From assembly GCA_031216915.1 (NCBI GenBank), contig CM062290.1, positions 168,597,453-168,661,452 on the forward strand: DNA of 64,000 nt. Reading direction: 5' to 3'. The first letter of the stretch is position 1, and each line of letters starts with the position of its first letter. A program made the position numbers and the translations under genes. Of this stretch, positions 10,481-22,524 are shown in pieces. Origin of the DNA: Pictodentalium vernedei. Lineage: Eukaryota > Mollusca > Scaphopoda > Dentaliida > Dentaliidae. Under the pieces are notes generated by a model. The model was not told the origin of the DNA, did not search any database, and saw only the letters and a list, made by a program, of their open reading frames with translations.

Positions 10481-10863
10481 CAGTTGCGTAGCTTGGGGGA
10501 GGGAGGGGGGGGGGGGGCTAGGGGTGGATCACAGTGCCCTCCCTCAAAATGGGAAAATTAAAGCACAAGAGGGTCCCAGATTCAGGGCATTGAATTTTCG
10601 AAATTTTCTTGGAGGATCCTTCAAATGGGAGGGGATACCGCAGGACGGAGTGGAGTGGGTATGGCCTTCCCATTGGCGGGGGTTGGGGGGGGGGGGCTCT
10701 GACAATGGGAGAGTCATACCCCCCTCCCCCCACACACTCCAGCCCCACGACCTTCGGATATGCCTGTGGCATATGCCTACCTGGCATCCCCCACCCCCCC
10801 CCAAAAAAAAACAAACTGTGCACCCCCACCCCCTCTCCATGGGAAATCCTAGCTACGCCTCTG
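10481..10863. mobile_element. hAT-type MITE, second copy
   Basis: Inverted ends CAGTTGCGTAGCTTGG and CCTAGCTACGCCTCTG. The interior matches the parts surviving around 5100-5371 (GGTATGGCNTTCCCATTGGC, CGACCTTYGGATATGC). It is very rich in G and C runs. The six overlapping short ORFs here are products of low-complexity sequence, not genes. A clean 8-bp target duplication is not seen. Confidence 0.75.
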
Positions 10864-11589
10864 TTGCATAGACACCAGTGATTTCAGGTTCCAGATGTGT
10901 GCATATTAGGCCTACAACAGTTTGCATCACCGCAAAGACTGGACAATAATACTCGCCAAGAACAGATGTCATTGGAAGACTTACTGAGAAAGAACTGGAA
11001 AGGAGAAGATTTGTAACATTGTCATTAGCAGTAACAGTAGTTTCTGTACACTTATTGTCCAAACATCTTTATCCGTACACTTTGTTAACAATCATTTGAT
11101 CACAGGGCACTGCACTAAAAATTTTCGCGAAGTTGCGTTGAAGAGTTTTGTGATCGGGTTTCGTTAGTCATTTAGCGCGCGTTATATTTGGTGCGATTTT
11201 AACACAGTTAACGGTGTGTCACATCTTTGAGGAAGATTGAATCGAGTTGATGAAAAATCGACCTCTGCAAAAATCTGAAACGAATATTTGTAATTCTCCT
11301 TTATTTGGTTTTGCTTTATTTTCCTTTCCGTGCACTGTTTTTAAACCATACAAGCAACGCAATCTGTAATACATATAAATTACATTCATGTCCCCTGCCT
11401 AAGTGTTTTAGCAACAATGAAACGAACACAATCCGACCAGAAAGTCCGACCCACTTTTTTTGCAGATGACATTAAATACCAGGTCGAACTAAAATATGAC
11501 CGCAGGTAGAAAACAATGAGACCGGTCGTACTAAAATAATACAGCAAGTAGAAAATGAGACCGCAATTGGCCGCAGGCAAAGTACGGGG
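10864..11589. other. No recognised feature apart from a small internal duplication
   Basis: GACCGCAGGTAGAAAA and GACCGCAATTGGCCGC-like phrases repeat around 11490-11580. No domain-like ORF. Confidence 0.35.
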
Positions 11590-11975
11590 ATAAGAGTCCC
11601 TAAATGAACACTGTCTGGTTATATGGGTTATACCAAATACATATCAGCAGTTTGGTACCGATATTTTTAATTTTAACCCTGGAAATTGTGCTTTTAATTG
11701 TAGCGCGATATCCGACTTGCGATCTCACTTTTCTGCAACTTTGGACAGAGAGACCGCAAGTAAACTTCTGCTCCCCAAAACACCAAATGAATAATATCTG
11801 GTGACTTGGGTATATTCAATGTATATCCGAACTTTGATATTGATATTTTAATTTTAACCCCTAAAAATTACACTTTTAATGTATAGCGCGACATTCGATT
11901 TGAGGTCTCAATTTTCGCAAGCAGGGATAATGAGGCTCGTAAGTGAATTTTTTGTCTTGAAAATATCAATAAACG
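11590..11975 (+). repeat. Two-copy tandem repeat of about 200 bp
   Basis: Both units contain AAATGAANANTNTCTGGT, ATATTTTAATTTTAACCC, TTTTAATTGTAGCGCGAYAT and CGATCTCA-like phrases. Identity is moderate, so the duplication is old. Confidence 0.55.
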
Positions 11976-12439
11976 CGAAGGTATACGCTATATTATATAT
12001 AAAATATATACTTTCGCTACTGTTTTTCATTTCCCGGCTCCTTCAAGGTTGTTTTTTATCGTCAATTTCGCTACTGTTTTGTCTCGGCCTAATTTCGTTA
12101 CTCGGATTGTCTGGTTTTATTTCTCCAATCATGTGGAACTGAAATTCCTGGTCGATTCAATTGACTTGGAAAACAATGAAAATGGAACCGAATATATTCT
12201 GGATCCACTAATATGCGGAATTGGTCACTTAACTTGAATTCACAATCATTCACAGTATGCAATGTTAGCAATAGTCGTGTTGTGTTATGCCACCTCCAAA
12301 CTTAGAAGAACTTTTAAAAACCATTTTCGTTTTGATACATCCACCCTCAAATATATTAGATGGGATGTCTGTGTGAATATTTCCCCCAAGTCGCGAAATG
12401 TCTGTAGCCTACATTTAAGTATTCTGCTTTATTTATCTT

Positions 12440-13030
12440 GTGTGGAGGGAGTGGGTACTTTTTCTCAAGTTCTTTCGAATGGAGATATTAACACCCAAAG
12501 TGTAGCCACCACCGCCCTTGTCTAATAAGCTTGAAATTCTTTCAAAATAATTTTCGAGAACCCCCACTGGCAATACTTGGAGATAGGCCGGGCAGTTCCT
12601 ATCAAAATCGCCTGCGTTTTGTTCCAAGTTGTTTTCGTACCGGGACAATTCGTCCCAAAAAGCAAAAAGCTGATCTTTTTGGGTGTGTGTGCGTGGGTGG
12701 GGGTCCCGGGTGTGGGCGGGAGGGGGTGCCTTTACGTTTTTTCAAGGGAAGATATAAGCCACCATAGCCTGGTACCCTGTCCAATATACTTGAACTTATT
12801 TTAAACTAATTCCTTGTGAATCACCTGTCACAATGCTTTGAGATGTGGTATTCACCCTCTTGTAGTGAGAGAGATTCAACTTTGTTCGTAGAATGTTTCT
12901 TGTCTATGTTCTAATACTAAGAGATTGCATGATATATGCACAAAATAAGAGTGTTTTATGGGTATTTTCTCGCGCACTTGTGCTTGCACAAAACGTTTTC
13001 TTGTTGTATACTTGTACTGTGAAGTCAAGA
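12440..13030 (+). repeat. Diverged second copy of the intron segment at 5440-5768
   Basis: Shares ordered blocks with the end of the membrane-protein intron (AATAAGCTT, AATGCTTTGAGATG, GAATGTTTCTTGTYTAT, GATATATGCACAAAA, TTGTGCTTGC). No exon follows it. ORFs in this area overlap on both strands and look like noise. Confidence 0.55.
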
Positions 13031-13261
13031 AGACAGTTACACGGATCCCATTTTTGTGTTTTGAGGTCGCTTATGATACATCGTACATCCTTCATTTTGT
13101 CACTCACGAAGGTATTTTTGCTATGGGGAGGGGATGGGGCGGAGGCCATAAAACGTCCAACAAAACTTAACGATGTAAAGTATCGGCGCGTGGCACAAGT
13201 AGCACACGGCAATGCTTTATCATAGCCTTTATGCATCTATAATTTTAGTCGGGAATATTAT

Positions 13262-13446
13262 GACCCTCGGCACCGTAACCGTTCACCTAATGAGACTGGG
13301 GGACTTTAAAAATATTTTGAACAACCAGAAATGTTCTTTTGTAACCTCAAAAACAAAGCTTATGACCCCGCTGGAACGCGCTCCACGAGTTCGTTCCAAC
13401 GGGTGCCATAATCTATGATTGGGGGCAAAAATTGATAAAATAATGA
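13262..13446. mobile_element. Strongly decayed MITE related to family A
   Basis: The centre (CTGGAACGCGCTCCACGAG, then TCGTTCCAAC) and the pieces CCTCAAAAACAAAGCTTATG and ATAATCTATG resemble family A. The TTAA ends are no longer recognisable. Confidence 0.45.
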
Positions 13447-13949
13447 ATCTGCATGGATATTCTTGTATCTCTGTTGAATATGAACATTATGTTAGGAGTG
13501 TTAAGACGGGACGTGCTCATTCATAGCTGAACGTTTAAAGAAATTATGAAAAGTAGGAAAGACATCATCTCTTTGTCTCAAGTGACAACTGGCATTTCAA
13601 AATCCGTTCATTACTACTAACTGGAATGAACTTTGTTAGCTCCTTACATAATGGATCGCAAGAAGTACTTATACTTTGAGTGATTTCAGATCATTATGAG
13701 AACATTACCAATGGGCTTTCTACGCAGGGATGGATATTGCTCATCTTGTCGAAGATTAAATTATCATCCAAAATTCTCTGATGCATGGAATGGGGAGGCG
13801 AATATAAATTGAACATCAGCTAACATAAACATCTGGTCCAGTACGCATTAATCGGCACTGGGTTTGGAAGCGATCATGGAAGACGTCTTTGTCATTGCAT
13901 CATTGTCCCTTTTACTGCCACGCCCTCTTCAGCCATATATGGAGGACCT

Positions 13950-14321
13950 TGGGCGCGGTGGCGTTGCAGTAACCAGTTCTCGTCAGATCACCGAAGTTAA
14001 GCAACGTCGAGCCCGGTAAGTGACCGTCTGAGCGATTGACTCGGACTCCCGCGCTGTGTCACTGGGCAAGGGACTTAACCCCGATTGTCCACGGGGGCAC
14101 GATGACACCGTGTACTAAGGCGTACTGCACGTCGATGGTGCGCGTATCTTCAATCTAACCTTGACTGTGCTGCAGTGCGGAGTTACGATGTTGGGGAGCT
14201 GGCAGCTGCTCGTCGTTGCTCGGTGGTCCTCTCCCGGTACTCCGGGTTCCTCCACCCGTAAAACTATCAACGACGCGGTATGGCCTTGGCTGTTAAAGTG
14301 ACGTTAAACCGTAATAAATAA
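13950..14321 (+). mobile_element. 5S rRNA-derived SINE
   Basis: The head (about 13955-14020) resembles 5S rRNA including its internal promoter region: CCAGTTCTCGTCAGATCACC, GAAGTTAAGCAACGTCGAGC, CCGG. A central domain follows (GGGGGCACGATGACACCGTG, TACTGCACGTCGATGGTGCG) and a 3' part ending GTTAAACCGTAATAAATAAA. AGGACCT at 13943-13949 is repeated at 14322-14328 as a 7-bp target duplication. The head is pol III-type. The 3' part matches the partial SINE at the right window edge on the other strand. Confidence 0.85.
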
Positions 14322-16637
14322 AGGACCTCTATGTATGTAAGGAAGTGTAATAAAATTTATGACATACCTGAAACAACTCTGTCACCTTATCAAAGAGCCC
14401 TTTCCAACAATTAATTAGATGGTAGGTTTGACCTGGGCATACCAGAACAAACAGATAATATGTGACAAAAGTCGCTTTCGGCAGCGTAAGTGTTAAAATA
14501 CCGCTAGCGTTCTGAGAAATCGCGTAGTTTGATAATCGGTTGCCAAATGGGCAGGAGAGATCCGCCCCACGCCAGGTCTGTACCCGAAAACCAACAATCA
14601 TATTTTCCTATTTTACTACCGATGACCCAGGATGACCTAAACATTTGCAGGTCAAAGACACTCGTGTCAGTTTATCGTCCGTTTCACTGTTCGCGGACAA
14701 TCGTTCATAGCGATCGCTCTCTAGCTGTGACCCAAAGATCGCCTAGTTGGAAAGGTGGGCCGCTCAAGGAAAACAAGAGTTAATTTGACAGTCAATCGTT
14801 TATAAAAGTTGTGGCTGCACGTACGTGCTTTCGCTCTTGAATTTGTTCAATATTTTTGCTTGCGACGCCTGACTTACGACCAATACGTTAGATCTGTCCC
14901 TGGGAGCTCGTTCAAAGATGAGTCATAGTGCCCACGATCGTTAAAGCATTGCAGATGACTCCTTGTTCCACTCTTTACCCCCAAACTTTTGGTTCAGCAA
15001 AAAAAAAACGAAGAAACATCCCTTTCAAATGTCGTCGGCATCGTGTCTTTTCACTTAAGTTTACACTAGCTTTCACAAACCCTTTTATACCGATCAGAGT
15101 TTTTCCATCCACCTATACTGGACCATTCTGTTACAATAAGCCAAACTCCAAGCAGTGTTGTCTTCCACACGTCACACGTGTACGAGCGAAGCGAGAAGAG
15201 ACAACTCTCCCTGCAGTTTGGCAAGTGAATGTATACAAGCAAGGGGAGACAACACTACCCGGAGTTTGGCAACCAGCGACAGAATGCAGTTGAAAAGTGA
15301 CGGTGTGTTAATGGAGGGGGCACAGGTAGTCATTCACTAATGCATTCTTTTCCGATGGAATATACTACAGTAATCGCTTGCATTTGACGCTACAGTCATG
15401 AACGGGCCTAAAAGTGGAGAAAGATTCAGAGAGTTTGAACTGAATTGAACAAATAAATTTCGTTTTGTTTTGTGAACGACCGAACTGGGTAGCTATGCTA
15501 TTTACTGTCATGACTATTGATCGATCAAATGCATGCGGTGTGGAGACACCAAGATCCACCGCCCCATTTCATTCGCCCCTATTCATGTCTTCGGGACATG
15601 AAAACTTCCGCTCAACGGTTCGAACCCCATGCGCCTCAGCGGAGGTTAGCAGTTACGAAAAGGACCGGGGAGAGGAAATTGGGGCCCCAAGGTTAATTCT
15701 GTGACGGGCCCCCTTTCAAACGTGTCTGGACATTGATGCTAGTGCCTAAGGTCGATAGTGTCTAAGATCGATATTAGGTTGGGAGGGGGAACCCCCCCCC
15801 CCCCCCCCCCACCCACCCAAGAAAACTTTCCATTTTTCCCATAATTAAAGGGAGACTTCTGACGGCTTGGGATAAAAAATCACGTTATTTTTTGGCTGTC
15901 AGATTGACGTTTTTTAGCAAGATGTTTCAAATTTCCAAGTTCATCAGCGAGTACACTGTGACCTGGGGTTATGATTTGTAGCTTTTGACTGCTTCAAGTG
16001 ATAACAATTACGTGAAGCTGATTTAATAAAGTTATTACTTCAAGAATCATGCAGTCCAAAATTGCAACAGTTGGTCAAGTGCAGAGCTCCATTCATGATA
16101 CAGTCCCCATTCTTAACTGTTGGCACAGGAGTCAGAACCTGGGGGGGGGGGGGGGGGGGTTAAAAGGACGTACCAAACCAAAAAGTTAAAATATAGTCTT
16201 TCAGGTCATGTTTGGCCTGCGGGAGGCCAAACCCAACAGTCGCCAAACTCGGACCCCAAAGTTACGGGCCCCGGGGTTACTACCCCGCCCCCTCCCCCCT
16301 CCCCCACCATCTTCCCGGCCCTGGTTATGAACGTTAAGGAAGGAGACCAATTCACAATTTTTTGTAAATATGTTTAATTGACAAGTGAATTACGAATTTA
16401 TGCAATAAAACTATTCTGCGATTCTGTGTTTAGTTCGTTTAATTTATTTAATAACCACGGTGGGTGTATTTCAAGAACGTAATTAACCGATAGCTGTAGA
16501 ACATACACACTAACCAGTTTATTTATCTCCCAGATTAAATTCTGGTGAATCAGTAGCAAAATTGGGTGATTGACGCGCAGTTAAGCCCTCCACCCCAACA
16601 CCACCCACACATCACGTCAGAAAAATTAAGGTAGGTA
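14322..16637. other. No recognised gene or repeat; two 19-base homopolymers
   Basis: Contains 19 C at 15792-15810 and 19 G at 16141-16159 in otherwise ordinary sequence. ORFs of up to 121 codons (14928-15293) lack domains and codon-like composition. A two-copy phrase GARACAAC..CCC.G.AGTTTGGCAA sits at about 15195-15270. Confidence 0.35.
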
Positions 16638-17431
16638 TAGGGTCCCGCGAGGCTTCGAGATTAGATTCGATTTCGAATCTTAACCCTTTACCCAACGTAT
16701 CGGCCAAAACCGGCCAGTGCTATTCTCAAAAATCGCCAATTAATTTTCATTATTTTTTTTATTTTTTGTCTCAAAAACATAGGTTATGAACCCTCTTTGG
16801 AACGAGCTCGTCGAGCTCGTTCCAATGAGGGGTCAAAACCTATGCTTTTGAGACAAAAAATGAAAAAGTTAGTTATTCAAGAATGTGTTTGCAAGTGTCG
16901 TCTGCTTTTCATGTTAGGTAAAGGGTTTAATTCGGTTAGATTCGAAATCGACTTCCCTATTCGTTTCCTCTCCAATCTTTTTCACGGGAATATGGCTTGG
17001 TGTCAGTCATCTTCATCGTCTCACAAAACGTATAGTTCAGATGGAATTGTACCAAAATAATGTTGAAATATAAGACTGACTGCAACTTCCGATACATTAA
17101 CATAAATAACATCTTCGCCCATTCCGTCAGCCATGCAAATTCCAATATCCCTAGTCCCCACCACTGTAAAATACAAATTTAAGGTTTCCAAGCAATGTCG
17201 ACGATGAACTTTAATTGTTACGGGATAATATTCCAACTGCATCATCAAAGCATGCCTTCGACGAAGGCATGCCTTGATGGTGTAGTTGCATTATTTTATC
17301 AGTCTGGACTTAATCCATCACAGTCGGAACAAATCAGGTTTACAGTAGCACCCTAGCCTCCATCGGTTATCTTCATGACGTCACTGAATCGATTCAGTTT
17401 CGAATAATAGACGTGATTCGCAGGGCCCCAG
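16638..17431. mobile_element. Palindrome-containing repeat, family C, copy 1
   Basis: Starts TAGGGTCCCGCGAGGC and ends GATTCGCAGGGCCCCA, weakly inverted ends. It contains a nearly perfect palindrome GCATGCCTTCGACGAAGGCA (about 17249-17271). A second copy lies at 63146-63720. Copy 1 is interrupted at TTAA by a family A MITE (16680-16930). Confidence 0.78.
16680..16930. mobile_element. TTAA-flanked palindromic MITE, family A, nested in family C
   Basis: TTAACCCTTTACCCAAC to TTAGGTAAAGGGTTTAA, inserted after TTCGAATC of the host repeat. The other host copy reads TTCGAATCTTAAG through an empty TTAA at 63190-63193. The central palindrome is intact. Confidence 0.9.
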
Positions 17432-18724
17432 GTAGGCTGGAAGGTAACATTATGTTTTCTCCCTTTTCTCTCACCATTTTCCAGTGCCAATTTGTGTTCA
17501 GAGAAGGCTGTATGATCGCAATCCACAAAATGAGAAATTTGACTGAGCTGCCAAATGACATTCTTGAGAAGGCATAACATTACGTAAAACAATGCCCGTA
17601 CTTATTTTGGTTTCAACGGTGACCTCGAGACCTTAGTATTTGTTTCTAAAAATAGGGTAGGTCGGTTGAAAAGGAAACACGCCATTTTTATGGCTTTGCC
17701 TTCCTTTAATAGAGTCTTGTTGTGATTTTTGTTTTATATGAAAACCTTTCATGAGAGCATTGCATCAAGTTTGTCCAACGGCACCCCCCCACCCGGTATT
17801 GACTGACAGATAGATGGGACCCTATTGTGTCAATGGAACCCATTTCCAGTGCCCTTACTCCATGGGGAGGGAGTGCCTGGTTTCGCCCACTCTGGGGGAT
17901 AGGACGAGTAGCTAGGGGTCTTCAATGGGCTGGGGATGCATGGATGTGTGTAATCAGTTTTCCATCTGGGGATTGGGGTCCTGGCACCACATGCTGGAGA
18001 CATGTCCAGAGTGTCGCAGACCGGAGTTGGGGGGGGGGGGGAGGGGAGGGGCAGTTCGTGATGGGATATCTCCCTCTCGATGGTGGGGGTTCAAGGCGCC
18101 TACCACAGGGAAAAAAGTTTAATTTTTGAACCTCTGAGCATTTGTTCTGAAGCCTTTTAACTTGCTTAAGTTAAATCTAGTCATTTTATCCACATGATAA
18201 ATACATTTCATAGATAACCCTTACACTGATAGCAATACACAATGACTATAAACTGACAGCTATCAGCAAATACCGACTCCTTCCAACTGACTACTCCAGG
18301 TCGGAAAACAGAAAACGATGAATTCGAAAAACCGGACCGAACACAGACTCGAGTCGGAATTTCAGAAAATTTTATCAGCTGATTGGAAACGCAGAATTTG
18401 ATTGAAAACTGGAAAACCACTTTGCCTCTGACTGAAAAGAGCAAATTAAAGTGATATGAATTGAATTTCCAACGTTTGGAAAGTACATCACCGAATTTCA
18501 AACCGTTGAGATTTTAGGCGATAATTGGAGTGGGTGGTGGTAGTGCTTCGTGTTCGTTTTATAGCATGCTTTAACTTTTTAATGGTCTCATACTGCGCAG
18601 AAATTGAAAATGGAGAAGTGCAATTTATTGAGTGGTGGGCAACGCGCGCGTTGCATTCAGTGTGTGACAGTGTTAACCTTTTCCATAACATAACTGCCAT
18701 ATGATATCCGTCTAGCTGAATTCA
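17432..18724. other. No recognised gene; G/C-rich decayed repeat likely
   Basis: 17785-18115 is rich in G and C runs (for example GGGGGGGGGGGG near 18030) and recalls hAT MITE interiors, but no ends can be fixed. The rest shows only short ORFs. Confidence 0.3.
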
Positions 18725-19520
18725 CAATGAAAGTGTCAATGACACTGTAGCTCAGCTTGTGTAAGACATGTACATGTATAGTATGTGACACAGCAATGAC
18801 ACACATCTAGGTAATGACCTGATAACAAAGGTACATGTAAAGAATTGTAAAGGTCTGTACATAAATGCTGACCGTAGCCTGTAACAAATGTACTGGTAAA
18901 GTATTGTAAAGGTGGGTGACAGTTAGATGCCTCCAGTCAGCGCCATATTGAAGTGTGCACTTTCTGTGTATAAGTAGCACTGAATAAATCAAAGTTTGTC
19001 TAATTGGCCGCCGGCGGCCATCTTGAAATTTCGGACCACTCCCAAAACACTCGTTCTCGTCTCAAGGTGATAACAAAAGTACCCAAGAAGTTTCGTGAAG
19101 ATCGGTTCATAAATACAGACTCTAGCCCGAGTCGTATTGACATGTGTACTAACTGTTTATAAGCAGCACTTAATAAATCAAAGTTCATCTAATTTGCATA
19201 ATTTATGCACGAGAAAAAACCCCGTATTATATGTGTTGTATTCCATGTTACTAAACATTCAAACACAAATTTATTCAAATCAGAATCTTCATATAGAAGT
19301 TCTGTACAAAAAGCTGATTGCACCTAATTTCGTTATAAAACGGCCGCCGGCAGCCATCTTAAATATAGGACCGCACCCCAAAACACCCGTTCTCGTCCCA
19401 AGGTGATAACAACGGCACCCAAGAAGTTTCGTGAAGATCGGTTCATAAATACAGACTCTAGCCCGAGCTGTATTGGCATGTGCACTTACTGTGTATAAGT
19501 AGGACTGAATAAATCAACAA
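18725..19520 (+). repeat. Array-element 5' end followed by about 195-bp duplicated units
   Basis: 18728 starts GAAAGTGTCAATGACACTGT and AGCTCAGCTTG, the same 5' layout as family E. Two units then follow: each has TGTGYACTNNCTGTNTATAA, GCACTKAATAAATCAA, GGCCGCCGGCGGCCATCTT-like, CAAGAAGTTTCGTGAAGATC and GGTTCATAAATACAGACTCT. The second unit has about 140 extra bases. No 3' hairpin end is found. Confidence 0.55.
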
Positions 19521-21716
19521 GGGGGTGTGGGTGGGGGACACGGCTCTTTTTCCCACAGTTTAAGCTACAGGACTGCAGTCAGTTTAAAAAAATGAGTGTG
19601 GAAATGCACCAATAAAAAGTCATTCCTGTGTTACAGCATATGTTGTCAGCTTTTTCGATGGTTTGTATATAAATCGGGGTCTCCAACCACCCCAGCCCCA
19701 CACAACCTTTAAACACCTTCCGATGCACTCAAAAATGTATTTCTGTCGATTCTTTTTTATTTCCTTTCCCCTGCGCCGAACAATGATAGGCCCAGTTAAC
19801 ATTTGGGATATTTGTGCACCCCTAACCAAAACACACATTTGTTGAGCCACTTGGGGACGACAATAACATTACGGCTAAAAAATGTGTTTTTATTCTCAGG
19901 CAATCTCTCATTGAATTTGAACCCCCTCATTGGACATTTTTATTGCCTTTCAGTGTCTCCCAATATTAGTACAAACTCCTGGAGGCTCGAAACGTTTTAC
20001 ATTTTTCGATTGATGCATATTTATTTGGTTGTGTCTCCAATATGTTTGCCTTCTTACAATTTATGGGAGAGTACTCTCCCATCAATTGTAACGAGGCAAA
20101 TCCCCATAAATTAAATACTTTTACTTCAAAGATAATATGAAGAGCATCGAAAGAATATGAAGCATTTGAATTGCAGTACCTACATTTTGTTTTCAGAGGA
20201 ATGTTTTATTTTCCAAATTAAAAATAAATTTATTTCTATAAATATGCACTTTCTTTATTTCTGTGAGTAAAAAGACAGCCGAAATCCTCTCCACGTTTGC
20301 TCACTTTTTGCAAAAGAAAAAGAAAAATTAAAAAAAAAATCCTCTCTCACTGATTTGAAAAAAAAATGCCAGAGAATCAATTAATCTATTTTGTGTGTCC
20401 TAACCCATATTTTTTAACCTTCAGTGAGTTTCTATTCCTTTCTATTCATTTCTGGACGTGTTGGGTATAGGAACACGTCTTATACATCATGCTTGAAATA
20501 TATGAGCGATACAAAAAATGTGTTTAAAAAGTGTGTTTGCATATTCCAGACCTGCTAAACATTGCATTTTAAGTCCCCCGTGCATTCCTAAAAAGTGGGC
20601 AGCGATAGAAATTTTGAAAGTGGGGGGTCACGCGTACATATCTAGCATGGTACGACCTGCGACCAAATCCCAAGGCGTCAAAACATATGCGGGTTCATAA
20701 TATGGGTCAAAGCCGGAGTTAAGCCAGGGTCCTTGAGTGCAGCTTTTCATCAATACTGTAAATCGCATGATGTGATCTAATATATTCCCGATGTTCATAT
20801 ATGAATTTCATCACTGAAAAGCGGAGCCAAACAATTTGAAAGCATCATGTGACCTCTGAGCCTAGGACCAACACTAAATTTGTCAAACCCAAAGGCTCAA
20901 AATATTGATGAAAATAACTGGGATGATGGTTTATTGAGGACATTTTCCCAAATTGCTGGAAATCACATTTTCAATACCCAGTAATGCATTCCCAATTTTC
21001 AAATATGAATTATAACACCCCAAAAGGTGAATAGAGCCCAATATTTTAGAAGTGGGCCACACTTCAATCTCAAGTATGTTCAGTTCATATTAGTACCAGT
21101 GTTCATACTGTGGTCTGATCATTCAACTTGGTTGATTCAACTTGGTTCATTTCAACATGAGTGCATGTCACTTCACTCACTTGTATGTTCTCATAAAGCT
21201 GAGGAGCATCATCATGGGGGCCTAGCAGTAGCACGAATTTAGGGATGCCCACTTCCTACCAAAAAAAACCATTAACTTTTCATTAAAAGACATCTATTCT
21301 AAATGTGGAACACTATTTTGATACCTTTTTCTGAGGACAAGTTACATATAATGTGTTTGTTGTTTTCTCATCACTGGAGACAAAATTGTGACTCTAAACA
21401 TAACTCTGAAACTTCCAATTTTGTTCTAATGGAGTTAATTCCCTTGAATAAGACTGTTAAAAAATGTGGAAGCAAGTTGAAAGTATGAAATGGAACAAAT
21501 ATGACTGAAATCCTGACTATCCATAACAGTTTTTGTGGAATTGGGGGTGGGTCCCTGAACTGTCGGTGGAAAAAATATGCAGAGGGGGGGGGGGGGGGGG
21601 GGGGTGGGTCCCTTAGGGGTGGAAAATTTTTTTTCGGGCCTAGTGTCTGCAAATTTTTTCCTGACCCCCCCTGGCTGACATAAAAAAAAAAAAAGAAGCA
21701 AAAAAAAAAAAAAAAA
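19521..21716. other. Mostly unrecognised; one isolated palindrome and a 21-G run
   Basis: 20047-20105 is a free-standing copy of the family M palindrome. 21 G lie at 21584-21604 and A-rich runs at 21681-21717. No credible gene; ORFs are at most 136 codons and lie over low-complexity DNA. Confidence 0.35.
20047..20105. repeat. Isolated palindrome, core of family M
   Basis: TTGCCTTCTTACAATTTATG and GGAGAGTACTCTCC are followed by the near-exact inverse to GGCAAA. The same core forms the middle of the family M elements at 34311 and 61207, but the family M outer arms are absent here. Confidence 0.65.
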
Positions 21717-21945
21717 TCAAAACCTGCACACAAGAGTTCAAAATGAAAGAATCCGGACACCGATGCAGATGACACCGACATGAGGGCTGTGCCATAGGCT
21801 CACACAACTATCATTGGTGAGCCAAAAATCAAAAGCTGCACACAAAAGTTCAAAATGTATGAATCCGGAAGTCGACGACAATGCCGACGACGCCGACATG
21901 AGGGCTATGCCATAGGCTCACACCACTATTGTTAGTGAGCCAAAA
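21717..21945 (+). repeat. Two-copy repeat of about 115 bp ending in a small hairpin
   Basis: Both units share CACACAARAGTTCAAAATG, GAATCCGGA, GACACCGACATGAGGGCT-like and GCCATAGGCTCACAC. Each closes with GGCTCAC...GTGAGCC, a stem-loop reminiscent of the 3' hairpins of the array elements. Confidence 0.6.
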
Positions 21946-22524
21946 CGACAAAAGAGCATCTCTCTGAAAAGACTACTAGATTGGTTAGAATTTTGGGTTA
22001 AAATAGGATGATATATAGTCGTGTTCCTGAAAGTCAACAAGGATATGATTAAGACATGTTTTTGACGATTTAGGGATTTCTGGTTGCGCGTTCTAACAGT
22101 ACACAGAGAGTGTATTTTCAATAAATCACCCACAGAGTGGAGATTCCACCCAAGCAATAATAGCAAATTTGTTGCAAAGAATAACAAGCACAATCAAAGT
22201 TGAAACATTGCTTGTTTTCTGTCCACATGAACATAATTTGAAAGTGATACTTTGGGTGATAACTCCACTCCCTGGGTGGTTTAGTTACAATTCACTCTCC
22301 ACGTATTGAATATACTCGTGAACTGATGAAATCATTGATGAAAACAGAACATTTGTCAGAAAGAAAATGTTTCTTACCAAGTATCAAATGATTGTGCCTC
22401 GTCAATCAGAAGAAGACTTTTGAAGAATATTTCTCATTCTGCACCAAGATAAAATTTGGGCTCTGTAGGGATGAACACAGGAGCTTCACTTTAACAAACT
22501 TGAATTTGACCGCAATAGGTATGC

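Noticed and set aside
10518..10881. Six overlapping ORFs of 90-115 codons on both strands
   Set aside because: They run through G and C homopolymers of a hAT MITE. Several frames open on both strands indicates composition, not coding.
13953..14020. Genuine 5S rRNA gene
   Set aside because: Only the promoter-containing part is 5S-like, with many changes, and it continues directly into SINE sequence flanked by a target duplication.
14928..15293. 121-codon ORF in otherwise empty DNA
   Set aside because: No recognisable domain or start context, and a local duplication of DNA words explains part of it.
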